A DNA stretch of 64,000 nt, taken from contig NZ_MUXN01000026.1 of the NCBI RefSeq assembly GCF_001995215.1, positions 124,001 to 188,000 on the forward strand. Reading direction: 5' to 3'. Under the pieces are notes generated by a model that saw nothing but the letters and a program-made list of their open reading frames with translations, did no database searches and had not been told where the DNA came from. Source of the stretch: Amycolatopsis azurea DSM 43854. GTDB lineage: Bacteria; Actinomycetota; Actinomycetes; Mycobacteriales; Pseudonocardiaceae. Positions 56,091 through 63,238 of this stretch are shown in pieces (within the stretch, counting starts at the first letter, position 1; each line of letters begins with the position of its first letter). The position numbers and the translations under genes are program-made.

Positions 56091-56336
56091 ATGAGCGAGG
56101 TCGTTTACAACCGGATCGCGATGCTGCGGGCGGAACGGGGCATCTCCCGCCGCGAGCTCGCCGATGCGCTGGGCGTGCACTACCAGACCATCGGCTACCT
56201 CGAACGCGGCGAGTACAGCCCGAGCCTCTATCTCGCGTTGCGGATCGCGGAGTTCTTCGAGGTGGCGGTGGAGATCATCTTCTCCACCGCCCCTTTCCCG
56301 CGGATCGGCGATTCTTCGTCGGAGCGCTCGGCGTGA
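56091..56336 (+). CDS. Small XRE/Cro-type transcriptional regulator
   Basis: 81 residues, essentially one HTH_3 domain: NRIAMLRAERGISRRELADA, then LGVHYQTIGYLERGEYSPSL and ALRIAEFFEVAVEIIFS. It resembles the YgzD/PF01381 mini-regulators that often sit next to membrane transport genes. It starts three bases after the permease stop, so it is the third gene of the exporter operon and may act on the 54276-54305 palindrome. Confidence 0.88.
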   Translation: MSEVVYNRIAMLRAERGISRRELADALGVHYQTIGYLERGEYSPSLYLALRIAEFFEVAVEIIFSTAPFPRIGDSSSERSA

Positions 56337-56369
56337 CCCTGCTGGTCGCCGTTCTCCGGCGACCTCGCG

Positions 56370-56446
56370 ATTAGAGGACTAAATGCGGTGAGTGTCCCGA
56401 GCGCCCCGCTCGGGACACTCACCGTCTCGAACGTGGCGCTCGGGAC
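56370..56446. repeat. GAGGAC-family motif followed by 53-nt composite repeat, copy 6
   Basis: ATTAGAGGACTAAATGCGG (56370-56388) joins directly to copy 6 (56394-56446). In copy 6, unit 1 is GTCCCGAGCG-CCC-CGCTCGGGAC, spacer ACTCACC, and unit 2 GTCTCGAACG-TGG-CGCTCGGGAC. Unit 1 extends outward to a 17-bp stem (56387-56403 with 56407-56423) with a 3-base loop. Unit 2 is base-for-base identical to that of copy 1 at 10067-10089. Confidence 0.8.
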
Positions 56447-56485
56447 GGTCTCCCGTAACCACACCACGCTCGCGTGAAGCAATTA

Positions 56486-57324
56486 GGGGTCCTAACAGAT
56501 TGAGTGGGCTTTGAGTCTGTGCCAGCAGATGATGGCGCAGCCGAGGGTGAGGAAAGGCTTCGTGGATGTCGTCGCGGATCTCCCATCGGATGCGTAGACG
56601 CCGGAACCAGTGCAGTAAAGGCGAAGGCGCCCTCGACGACCCAGCGATGGACACCGAGACCGGAGCCGTGCTCCTGGCCTCGGCGGGCGATGAGAGGCGT
56701 GATTCCCGCGGCGCGGACAAGCTTGCGGTACTTGTCGTGGTCGTAGGCGCGGTCGGCGTAGAGCCGTTGTGGCCGTCGGCGGGGCCGTCCACGGCGGCCC
56801 CGGACCGGCGGGATCGCGTGGATCAGCGGCATCAGCTGGGTGACGTCGTGCCGGTTCCCGCCGGTCAGGGTAGTCGCCAGCGGGATACCGGTGCCGTCGG
56901 TGATCACGTGGTGTTTCGATCCGGTACGGGCTCGATCTACCGGACTGGGCCCGGTTTTCGCCCCCCTTTTAACGCCCGCACATGCGATCCATCGACCGCC
57001 GCCTGTGACCAATCCAGCTGGCCCGCCGCGTGCAGCTCCGCCAGCAGGTCATGCCTGAGCCATACCCCAGCTCTTGCGGCAGGAACTCCCACGGGATCGC
57101 GGTATAGAGCACGAACATGATCCCGCACAACGCCTTACGGTCGTCCAACCGCTTACGCCCAGGATGCCGAAACCGACGCTCCACACGCGGCAACAACGGC
57201 TCGATCCGCTCCCACAGACCGTCATCGCCCCCCACGGACGCCGCCGCCCACCCAGCACACCTCTCACAGACGATCACCGAGACACGGCATCAAACCACAC
57301 CCAAGATCATTCTGTTACGACCCC
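56486..57324 (-). mobile_element. Decayed IS5-family (IS427-like) insertion sequence
   Basis: 839 bases. Terminal inverted repeats match at 16 of 18 positions: GGGGTCCTAACAGATTGA at the left end, GGGGTCGTAACAGAATGA reading inward from the right. A 3-bp target duplication TTA flanks it (56483-56485 and 57325-57327), fitting the TNA targets of the IS427 group. It lies between the exporter operon and a LexA-box-bearing HNH gene. The transposase is broken in several places, so the element is probably immobile unless complemented. Confidence 0.85.
56492..57277 (-). pseudogene. IS427-type transposase, multiply frameshifted
   Basis: Reading from ATG 57277: frame 1 gives the DUF4096-like N-terminus (LWERIEPLLPRVERRFRHPG ... 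IPWEFLPQELGYG). A deletion at about 57060 then joins it to frame 2 (LLAELHAAGQLDWSQAAVDG). At the slippery run AAAAGGGGGG a -1 shift continues into frame 3 (RTGSKHHVITDGTGIPLATT ... DRAYDHDKYRKL); that shift is the programmed one of this group. Two further shifts occur at the RWVVE region and near the C-terminus, ending at a TAG inside the terminal repeat. The deletion and late shifts mean no intact DDE enzyme can be made. Confidence 0.85.
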
Positions 57325-57390
57325 TTAGTCACCTAATTGCGAGGTCACTCGAAAGTGGCGAAGGAGCGGGTTTATGGTGACTTAAAATTA

Positions 57391-57404
57391 CGAACATGTG
57401 TTCG
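57391..57404. promoter_or_regulatory. LexA (SOS) box upstream of the DUF222-HNH gene
   Basis: CGAACATGTGTTCG is a perfect palindrome and matches the Gram-positive/mycobacterial SOS box (CGAAC-N4-GTTCG, usually flanked as TCGAAC...GTTCGA; here A at the left, A at the right). It lies 23 bases before the start codon within an AT-rich promoter-like stretch. The 13E12-type HNH genes of Mycobacterium tuberculosis are known to carry such boxes. Confidence 0.8.
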
Positions 57405-57427
57405 ATTTCTAGGCGTATTATGGAGGA

Positions 57428-58681
57428 GTGTCCGAGACCGTTCTTCCCGAGTTGCCGCAGGAGTTGTGGCGTGCCGGCAAGCTGGAGCTTGCGCATGGCG
57501 TGCAGCAGTTCTTGCAGGTGATGCGGGTGGCGTCCGCCGGGCTCGGGCAATTCCTGGCGGAGGTGGAGTCGCGGGGCGCGAAAGACCTGTATGGGTATGG
57601 GTCGACGGCGGCGTGGTTCGCCGATGTGGCGCGGTTGTCTCGGGGTGAGGCGGGGCCGATCGTGAAGCGGGCGATCGCGTTGAACCCCACCCGCGCTGTG
57701 GACGGCAGCGAGGTCCCGGCTGTCGCTCCCGCCACGGCCGCCGTGGCTGCCGAGGGTGTGATCGGTGAGCACCGTATCGAGCAGATCTTGGAGATTCTGA
57801 AGAAGATCCCGGCCGACACGTCCGTAGAGGATCGGGAGAGCGCGGAGAAGATCCTGGCCGATCTGGCTCGCGAGGCGGGTCCCCGGCAGCTGGCGGACGC
57901 GGAGGCGAACCTTCTCGCCTGGCTCGACCCCGACGGCAACGAACCCAAGGATCCAGAGCCGAAGCAGCCGCGTCGCGAGGTCACTCTGGAGCGCCGCAGG
58001 GACGGGTTCTGGAAGCTGACCGGGCTGCTCGATGACGAGCTGGGCGCCCGCACCGCCGCCGCCCTGGAGGCGTACGCGAAACCTCGCCCGGTGGACGAGT
58101 TCGGCCAGGCCGACCTGCGCATGAAATGCGAACGGCTGGGCGACGCGTGGGCCGAACTCCTCGACCTCGCCATCGCCTGCCCTGATCAACCCGGGACGAG
58201 CGGCTACAGGACTTTGGTACACGTCACCATCGGTCTCGAAGAGCTGAAGACCGGCATCGGGAAAGCCTGCCTCGACTTCGTCGGCAGCATGACCGCCCGC
58301 GAGGCCCGCATGGCCGCGTGCGACTGCCTCATGCTCCCGGTCGTGCTCAACGCCGCCGGAGAACCCCTCGACGTCGGACGGCTACGACGGTTCGTCACCC
58401 CAGGCCAGCGGCGGGCGCTCAACATCCGCGACCACGGCTGCGCGTTCCCCGGATGTCATCGAAGACCCAAGAACTGCCACGCCCACCACATTCACCACTG
58501 GGCAGACGGCGGACCCACCGACCTCCGCAACCTCGTCCTCCTCTGCGGCTTCCATCACCGCCTGATCCACCACGGCGACTGGCAAGTCCACATGGCCACC
58601 GACGGACTCCCGGAGTTCATCCCACCCCAGTACCTGGACCCGCTACGCAGATCCCGGCGCAACACCCTCCACCGCGCCTGA
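57428..58681 (+). CDS. DUF222-HNH endonuclease protein (13E12 repeat family)
   Basis: 417 residues. The N-terminal DUF222 region (about 25-300) includes YGYGSTAAWFADVARLSRGE and GRTAAALEAYAKPRP-like text. The C-terminal HNH nuclease has zinc-type Cys pairs and the motif CAFPGCHRRPKNCHAHHIHH, then WADGGPTDLRNLVLLCGFHH. This family is multicopy and often mobile in actinobacteria; its cellular role is not established. GTG 57428 follows GGAGGA with very short spacing. A LexA box just upstream predicts DNA-damage induction. It adjoins an insertion sequence. Confidence 0.9.
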   Translation: MSETVLPELPQELWRAGKLELAHGVQQFLQVMRVASAGLGQFLAEVESRGAKDLYGYGSTAAWFADVARLSRGEAGPIVKRAIALNPTRAVDGSEVPAVAPATAAVAAEGVIGEHRIEQILEILKKIPADTSVEDRESAEKILADLAREAGPRQLADAEANLLAWLDPDGNEPKDPEPKQPRREVTLERRRDGFWKLTGLLDDELGARTAAALEAYAKPRPVDEFGQADLRMKCERLGDAWAELLDLAIACPDQPGTSGYRTLVHVTIGLEELKTGIGKACLDFVGSMTAREARMAACDCLMLPVVLNAAGEPLDVGRLRRFVTPGQRRALNIRDHGCAFPGCHRRPKNCHAHHIHHWADGGPTDLRNLVLLCGFHHRLIHHGDWQVHMATDGLPEFIPPQYLDPLRRSRRNTLHRA

Positions 58682-58747
58682 CATCCCCTGCATGACCCGA
58701 GGAGCCCGCCACCCACACCGGCGACGGGCCCCTCGCCATGCCTGCGG

Positions 58748-59155
58748 CTAGATGAGCCGGTTGTACGAACCTCGGAAGTCGAAGAAGGTCAAGCCTTCGT
58801 GTCGCGCGTGGGACCGAATCTCGCCCGCCGTCCACGCATGGTCGCTGTAGTCGTCCGTCACGACACCACCATGCTCAAGCAGGGTCAGGACCAGCCGCCG
58901 CAGCTGCTCGGTTCCGTCGACCCGGCCGGACACTTCGATCTCTATCGCCCAGTCCGGGCGGTGACCGATCGTGACAGTCAAGTGCTCGACACCATCTGGT
59001 TCCCAGCCCTGATAGAGGTATTCGTCCTCAGACTCCAGCCAGCAGTACAGCACGCCCTCCACCAGCCAGGGCGCGTTCTGACCTGGCGAAAGCGCGTCAA
59101 GCACGGCGACGGTGCCGACCTGGTCCAGGTGGGGGTACACGAATACCGATCGCAT
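58748..59155 (-). CDS. Uncharacterised small acidic protein
   Basis: About 135 residues; I do not recognise the family. It contains a VFVYPHLDQVGTVAVLDAL opening, an aromatic acidic stretch WLESEDEYLYQGWEPDG, a strand-rich middle HLTVTIGHRPDWAIEIEVSG and a C-terminal HARHEGLTFFDFRGSYNRLI. Acidic composition and size resemble immunity-type or SMI1-like proteins, but no motif proves it. The ATG 59155 start is by position; GTG 59179 is an in-frame alternative. It lies opposite in strand to its neighbours, between the HNH gene and the cobN riboswitch. Confidence 0.55.
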   Translation of the reverse strand: MRSVFVYPHLDQVGTVAVLDALSPGQNAPWLVEGVLYCWLESEDEYLYQGWEPDGVEHLTVTIGHRPDWAIEIEVSGRVDGTEQLRRLVLTLLEHGGVVTDDYSDHAWTAGEIRSHARHEGLTFFDFRGSYNRLI

Positions 59156-59274
59156 ACCCGCGAGTTTGTCCGAACACACCGTTCACGACCAGCGAAAATC
59201 CCGCCCCTCGCCGCCTGCCGGACACATCACCTTGACTCCCGCCGGACCGCACCGGAGAGTGAGCGGAGACCCAC

Positions 59275-59412
59275 GCGACGGCAGAGGGAGGAACCCGGTG
59301 AGAGTCCGGGGCGGTCCCGCCACTGTCACCCCTCCGAACCGAAGGACCGAAAGGACCGAAAGGACCGAAAGGACCGGACCGAAGAGGGGAAGCCAGGAAC
59401 TCCGGCCGTCGC
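59275..59412 (+). promoter_or_regulatory. Cobalamin riboswitch controlling cobN, with a tandem 9-nt repeat in one arm
   Basis: The core is clear: GAGGAACCCGGTGAGAGTCC, then CCCGCCACTGTCACC, and GGGGAAGCCAGGAACTCC. The closing stem pairs GCGACGGC (59275-59282) with GCCGTCGC (59405-59412). Between the CACTG box and the AAGCCAG box, four tandem copies of AGGACCGAA (59343-59378, last copy AGGACCGGA) extend the variable arm. cobN begins 44 bases after the aptamer. B12 should repress chelatase synthesis. Confidence 0.88.
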
Positions 59413-59455
59413 GACCGCACGACCCGGGGCGCGGACACCCCGAGTGAGGACTGCC

Positions 59456-62400
59456 GTGATCCTGCTTCTGTCCACTTCGGACACCGACCTGCTCAGCGCA
59501 CGCGCCAGCGAGGCCGACTACCGGCTGGCCAATCCCGCCCGGCTGGACCTGGCCGAGCTGCCCGCCCTGCTCGATGGCGCCCGGATCGTCGTCGTCCGGA
59601 TCCTCGGATCCGAGCGGAGCTGGCAGGAGGGGCTCGACACGGTCCGCGCGAGCGGCGCGCACGTGGTGGTCCTCGGCGGCGAACAGACACCGGACGCGCA
59701 GCTCATGAAGCTGTCCACGGTCCCGGCGGGCACCGCGGCGGAGGCGCACGCGTACCTCGCGCAGGGCGGCCCGGCCAACCTCACCCAGCTGCACCGGTTC
59801 CTGAGCGACACGCTCCTGCTCACGGGTGACGGCTTCGAACCGCCCGCCGTGCAGCCGCTGTGGGGTGTCCTCGAACGCGAGCCCAAGACCACCAAGGGCC
59901 CGGTCATCGCGATCCTCTACTACCGCGCGCATCACCTGTCCGGGAACACCGAGTTCGTCCACGCCCTCTCCGACGCCATCGAGGACGCCGGGGGCCGCGC
60001 GCTCCCGATCCACTGCGCGTCCCTGCGCACCCGCGAGCCGGAGATGATGGCCGAGCTGGCCAAGGCCGACGCGCTTCTGGTCACCGTGCTCGCCGCGGGC
60101 GGCACGAAGCCGTCGGAGGTCGGCGCCGGCGGGGACGACGAGGCGTGGGACGTCGCCGAGATGGCCGCGCTCGACATCCCGATCCTCCAGGCGCTCTGCC
60201 TCACCAGCGACCGTGAGACCTGGTCCGCCAACGACGACGGTCTCTCCCCGCTCGACGCGGGCAACCAGATGGCCGTCCCCGAGTTCGACGGCCGCCTCAT
60301 CACCGTCCCGTTCTCGTTCAAGGAGATCGACGACGACGGCCTCCCGAAGTACGTGCCGGACGCCGAGCGCGCGTCGCGGGTCGCCAAGATCGCGCTCGCC
60401 CACGCCAGGCTGCGGCACACGCCGCCGCAGGAGCGCCGGATCGCGCTGATGCTGTCCGCGTACCCGACGAAGCACTCCCGCGTCGGCAACGCCGTCGGCC
60501 TCGACACGCCCGCGTCCGCGATCGAGCTGTTGCGCCGCATGCGTGACCAGGGCTACGACCTCGGCGAGGACCCGTTCCCCGGCGTCGAGCCCACGGGCAC
60601 CGACCAGCCGGACGGCGACGCGCTGATCCACGCGCTCATCGCCGCGGGCGGCCAGGATCCGGAGTGGCTCACCGAAGAACAGCTCTCCGGCAACCCGATC
60701 CGTGTCCCGGCCGACAAGTACCGCGCGTGGTTCGCCGAACTGCCCGCGGAACTCCGCGAGGGCATGGAGGAGCACTGGGGCCCCGCACCCGGTGAGCTGT
60801 ACGTCGACAACGGCGACATCGTCCTGGCGTCCTTGCAGTCCGGCAACGTCGTCCTGATGATCCAGCCGCCGCGCGGGTTCGGCGAGAACCCGGTGGCGAT
60901 CTACCACAACCCGGACCTCCCGCCGAGCCACCACTATCTCGCCGCGTACCGCTGGCTGGAGGAGGAGTTCGGCGCGCACGCCGTCGTCCACCTCGGCAAA
61001 CACGGTTCGCTGGAATGGCTTCCCGGCAAGACCGCGGGCCTCTCGGACTCCTGCGCGCCGGACGCCGTCCTCGGCAACCTGCCGCTGATCTACCCGTTCC
61101 TGATCAACGACCCTGGCGAGGGCGCGCAGGCGAAACGGCGCGCGCACGCCACGATCGTCGACCATCTGATCCCGCCGATGGCCCGCGCCGAGAGCTACGG
61201 CGACATGGCCCGCCTGGAACAGCTTCTCGACGAGCACGCCAACATCGCCGCGATGGACCCGGCGAAGCTGCCCGCGGTCCGAGCGCAGATCTGGACGCTG
61301 ATCCAGGCCGCGAAACTGGACCACGACCTCGGTGTCGAGGAACGCCCGCACGACGCGGAGTTCGACGATTTCCTGCTGCACATCGACGGCTGGCTGTGCG
61401 AGGTCAAGGACGCCCAGATCCGGGACGGCCTGCACATCCTCGGTGCCGCGCCGGAAGGCGAGGCGCGGATCAACCTCGTGCTCGCGATGCTGCGCGCCCA
61501 GCAGATGTGGGGCGGCAAACAGGGCGCCGTACCCGGTCTGCGTTCCGCGTTGGGCCTCAAGGAGAACAGCGACGCCCCACTGTCCGAAGTGGACGCCATC
61601 GAGCAGACCGCACGCTCACTCGTCGAGGCGATGGAGGCCCGTGACTGGTCCCCCGCCGCCGTCGCCGAGGTCGTCGCCGAAGTGCCGGAACACCAGGAAG
61701 TCGCCCGCGTGCTGACCTTCGCCGCCACCGAGATCGTCCCGCGCCTGGCGGGCACCGGCGCCGAGATCGACGCCGTGCTCCACGCGCTCGACGGCGGCTA
61801 CATCCCAGCGGGCCCCAGCGGTTCGCCACTGCGCGGCCTGATCAACGTGCTGCCGACCGGCCGCAACTTCTACACCGTCGACCCGAAGGCCATCCCGAGC
61901 CGTCTCGCTTGGGAGACCGGGCAGGCACTCGCCGACTCGCTTCTCCGCCGCTACAAGGAGGACACCGGCGACTGGCCGCGTTCGGTCGGCCTCTCGGTCT
62001 GGGGCACGTCGGCCATGCGCACGTCGGGTGACGACGCCGCGGAGGTCCTGGCGCTGCTGGGCGTCCAGCCGGTCTGGGACGAGGCGTCGCGGCGGGTCAC
62101 CGGGATCGAGGCCATCCCGCTCGCCGAACTCGGGCGCCCGCGCGTCGACGTCACCGTGCGGATCAGCGGGTTCTTCCGCGACGCCTTCCCGCACGTGATC
62201 ACGCTGCTGGACGACGCCGTGCGCCTCGTCGCGAACCTGGACGAACCGGACGAGCAGAACTTCGTACGCGCTCACACCCGCGCCGATCTGGCCGCGCACG
62301 GTGACGAACGCCGTGCCACCACGCGGATCTTCGGCTCCAAGCCCGGTGCGTACGGGGCGGGACTGCTGCCGCTGATGGATTCCGGGAACTGGCGCGACGA

Positions 62401-63037
62401 CAAGGATCTCGCCGAGGTCTACGCGGTCTGGGGCGGGTTCGCCTACGGCCGCGACCTCGACGGCAGGCCGGCGCGCGAGGACATGGAGAACTCGTACAAG
62501 CGGATCGTGGTCGCGGCCAAGAACACCGACACCCGCGAGCACGACATCGCCGACTCCGACGACTACTTCCAGTACCACGGCGGGATGATCGCCACGGTCC
62601 GCGCGCTGACCGGCACCGCGCCCGCGTCCTATGTCGGCGACAGCACCACGCCGGACGCGGTCCGCACCCGCACCCTCGGCGAGGAGACCGCCCGCGTCTT
62701 CCGGGCCCGGGTGATCAACCCGCGCTGGCTCGCGGCGATGCGCAAGCACGGCTACAAGGGCGCCTTCGAGCTGGCGGCGACGGTCGACTACCTCTTCGGG
62801 TTCGACGCCACCGCCGGGGTGGTCGGCGACTGGATGTACGAGAAGCTCAGCGAGTCCTACGTGCTCGACGAGGTCAACCAGGAGTTCCTGCGCCAGGCCA
62901 ACCCGTGGGCGTTGCGCGGCATCATCGAGCGCTTGAACGAGGCGGCCGATCGGGGGCTGTGGGCGGAGCCGGACGCCGACCTTTTGGCTCAGCTGCGCGA
63001 GGTCTACTTATCGCTGGAGGGGGACCTCGAGTCCTGA
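59456..63037 (+). CDS. cobN: Cobaltochelatase subunit CobN
   Basis: About 1193 residues, the large porphyrin-binding subunit that inserts Co2+ into hydrogenobyrinic acid a,c-diamide with ATP hydrolysed by its AAA+ partner. Motifs: IAILYYRAHHLSGNTEFVHA, PTKHSRVGNAVGLDTPASAI, the catalytic-type HLGKHGSLEWLPGKTAGLSD, YPFLINDPGEGAQAKRRAHA and a C-terminal FDATAGVVGDWMYEKLSESY. It belongs to the CobN/ChlH superfamily; with CobG, cobB and no Mg-branch genes nearby, the cobalt role is favoured. GTG 59456 follows GTGAGGA; the frame upstream runs through the riboswitch. Confidence 0.95.
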   Translation: MILLLSTSDTDLLSARASEADYRLANPARLDLAELPALLDGARIVVVRILGSERSWQEGLDTVRASGAHVVVLGGEQTPDAQLMKLSTVPAGTAAEAHAYLAQGGPANLTQLHRFLSDTLLLTGDGFEPPAVQPLWGVLEREPKTTKGPVIAILYYRAHHLSGNTEFVHALSDAIEDAGGRALPIHCASLRTREPEMMAELAKADALLVTVLAAGGTKPSEVGAGGDDEAWDVAEMAALDIPILQALCLTSDRETWSANDDGLSPLDAGNQMAVPEFDGRLITVPFSFKEIDDDGLPKYVPDAERASRVAKIALAHARLRHTPPQERRIALMLSAYPTKHSRVGNAVGLDTPASAIELLRRMRDQGYDLGEDPFPGVEPTGTDQPDGDALIHALIAAGGQDPEWLTEEQLSGNPIRVPADKYRAWFAELPAELREGMEEHWGPAPGELYVDNGDIVLASLQSGNVVLMIQPPRGFGENPVAIYHNPDLPPSHHYLAAYRWLEEEFGAHAVVHLGKHGSLEWLPGKTAGLSDSCAPDAVLGNLPLIYPFLINDPGEGAQAKRRAHATIVDHLIPPMARAESYGDMARLEQLLDEHANIAAMDPAKLPAVRAQIWTLIQAAKLDHDLGVEERPHDAEFDDFLLHIDGWLCEVKDAQIRDGLHILGAAPEGEARINLVLAMLRAQQMWGGKQGAVPGLRSALGLKENSDAPLSEVDAIEQTARSLVEAMEARDWSPAAVAEVVAEVPEHQEVARVLTFAATEIVPRLAGTGAEIDAVLHALDGGYIPAGPSGSPLRGLINVLPTGRNFYTVDPKAIPSRLAWETGQALADSLLRRYKEDTGDWPRSVGLSVWGTSAMRTSGDDAAEVLALLGVQPVWDEASRRVTGIEAIPLAELGRPRVDVTVRISGFFRDAFPHVITLLDDAVRLVANLDEPDEQNFVRAHTRADLAAHGDERRATTRIFGSKPGAYGAGLLPLMDSGNWRDDKDLAEVYAVWGGFAYGRDLDGRPAREDMENSYKRIVVAAKNTDTREHDIADSDDYFQYHGGMIATVRALTGTAPASYVGDSTTPDAVRTRTLGEETARVFRARVINPRWLAAMRKHGYKGAFELAATVDYLFGFDATAGVVGDWMYEKLSESYVLDEVNQEFLRQANPWALRGIIERLNEAADRGLWAEPDADLLAQLREVYLSLEGDLES

Positions 63038-63144
63038 CATCACTCGGTGGAGCGGTGTCATGGCACTCCCGGCGGTACCACTGTCGTATGCGCAGAACTT
63101 AGCGTGACAAGGGCGGTGGGATGACAACGATCGGGAGGACAGCG

Positions 63145-63237
63145 ATGATCAAGCGTCTGTTGAAGGTCGTGCTTCGCCACGGTTGCTGCTCGGCTTGCAC
63201 CGGTCAGGGGTGCGGCTGCTGCGACGCCTGCAAGTAG
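63145..63237 (+). CDS. Cysteine-rich 30-residue peptide downstream of cobN
   Basis: From ATG 63145 with GGGAGGA at the correct distance (63133-63139): a basic, hydrophobic head MIKRLLKVVLRHG, then seven Cys in 16 residues, CCSACTGQGCGCCDACK, and a stop. The pattern resembles metallothioneins or zinc-ribbon fragments rather than any lantibiotic leader I know. It lies 107 bases after cobN on the same strand, so the B12-controlled transcript may reach it. ATG 63121 is in frame and would add eight residues. No family assignment; it could be a metal-binding helper or an unrelated small protein. Confidence 0.55.
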   Translation: MIKRLLKVVLRHGCCSACTGQGCGCCDACK

Positions 63238-63238
63238 G

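Noticed and set aside
56419..57012. 197-codon frame as an intact transposase gene
   Set aside because: It covers only the middle third in one frame; the N-terminal and C-terminal parts lie in other frames, so the gene is broken.
59343..59378. Short tandem repeats as a possible CRISPR
   Set aside because: Repeats are contiguous without spacers and lie inside a riboswitch arm; no cas gene nearby.
58799..59455. 219-codon extension before cobN
   Set aside because: It runs through the cobalamin riboswitch; KDRKDRKDR-like residues are the translated 9-nt tandem repeat.
63145..63237. Cys-rich peptide as a lanthipeptide or mycofactocin precursor
   Set aside because: No modifying enzyme (LanM/LanB, radical SAM, mftB/C) nearby, and no leader/core boundary or typical C-terminal motif.
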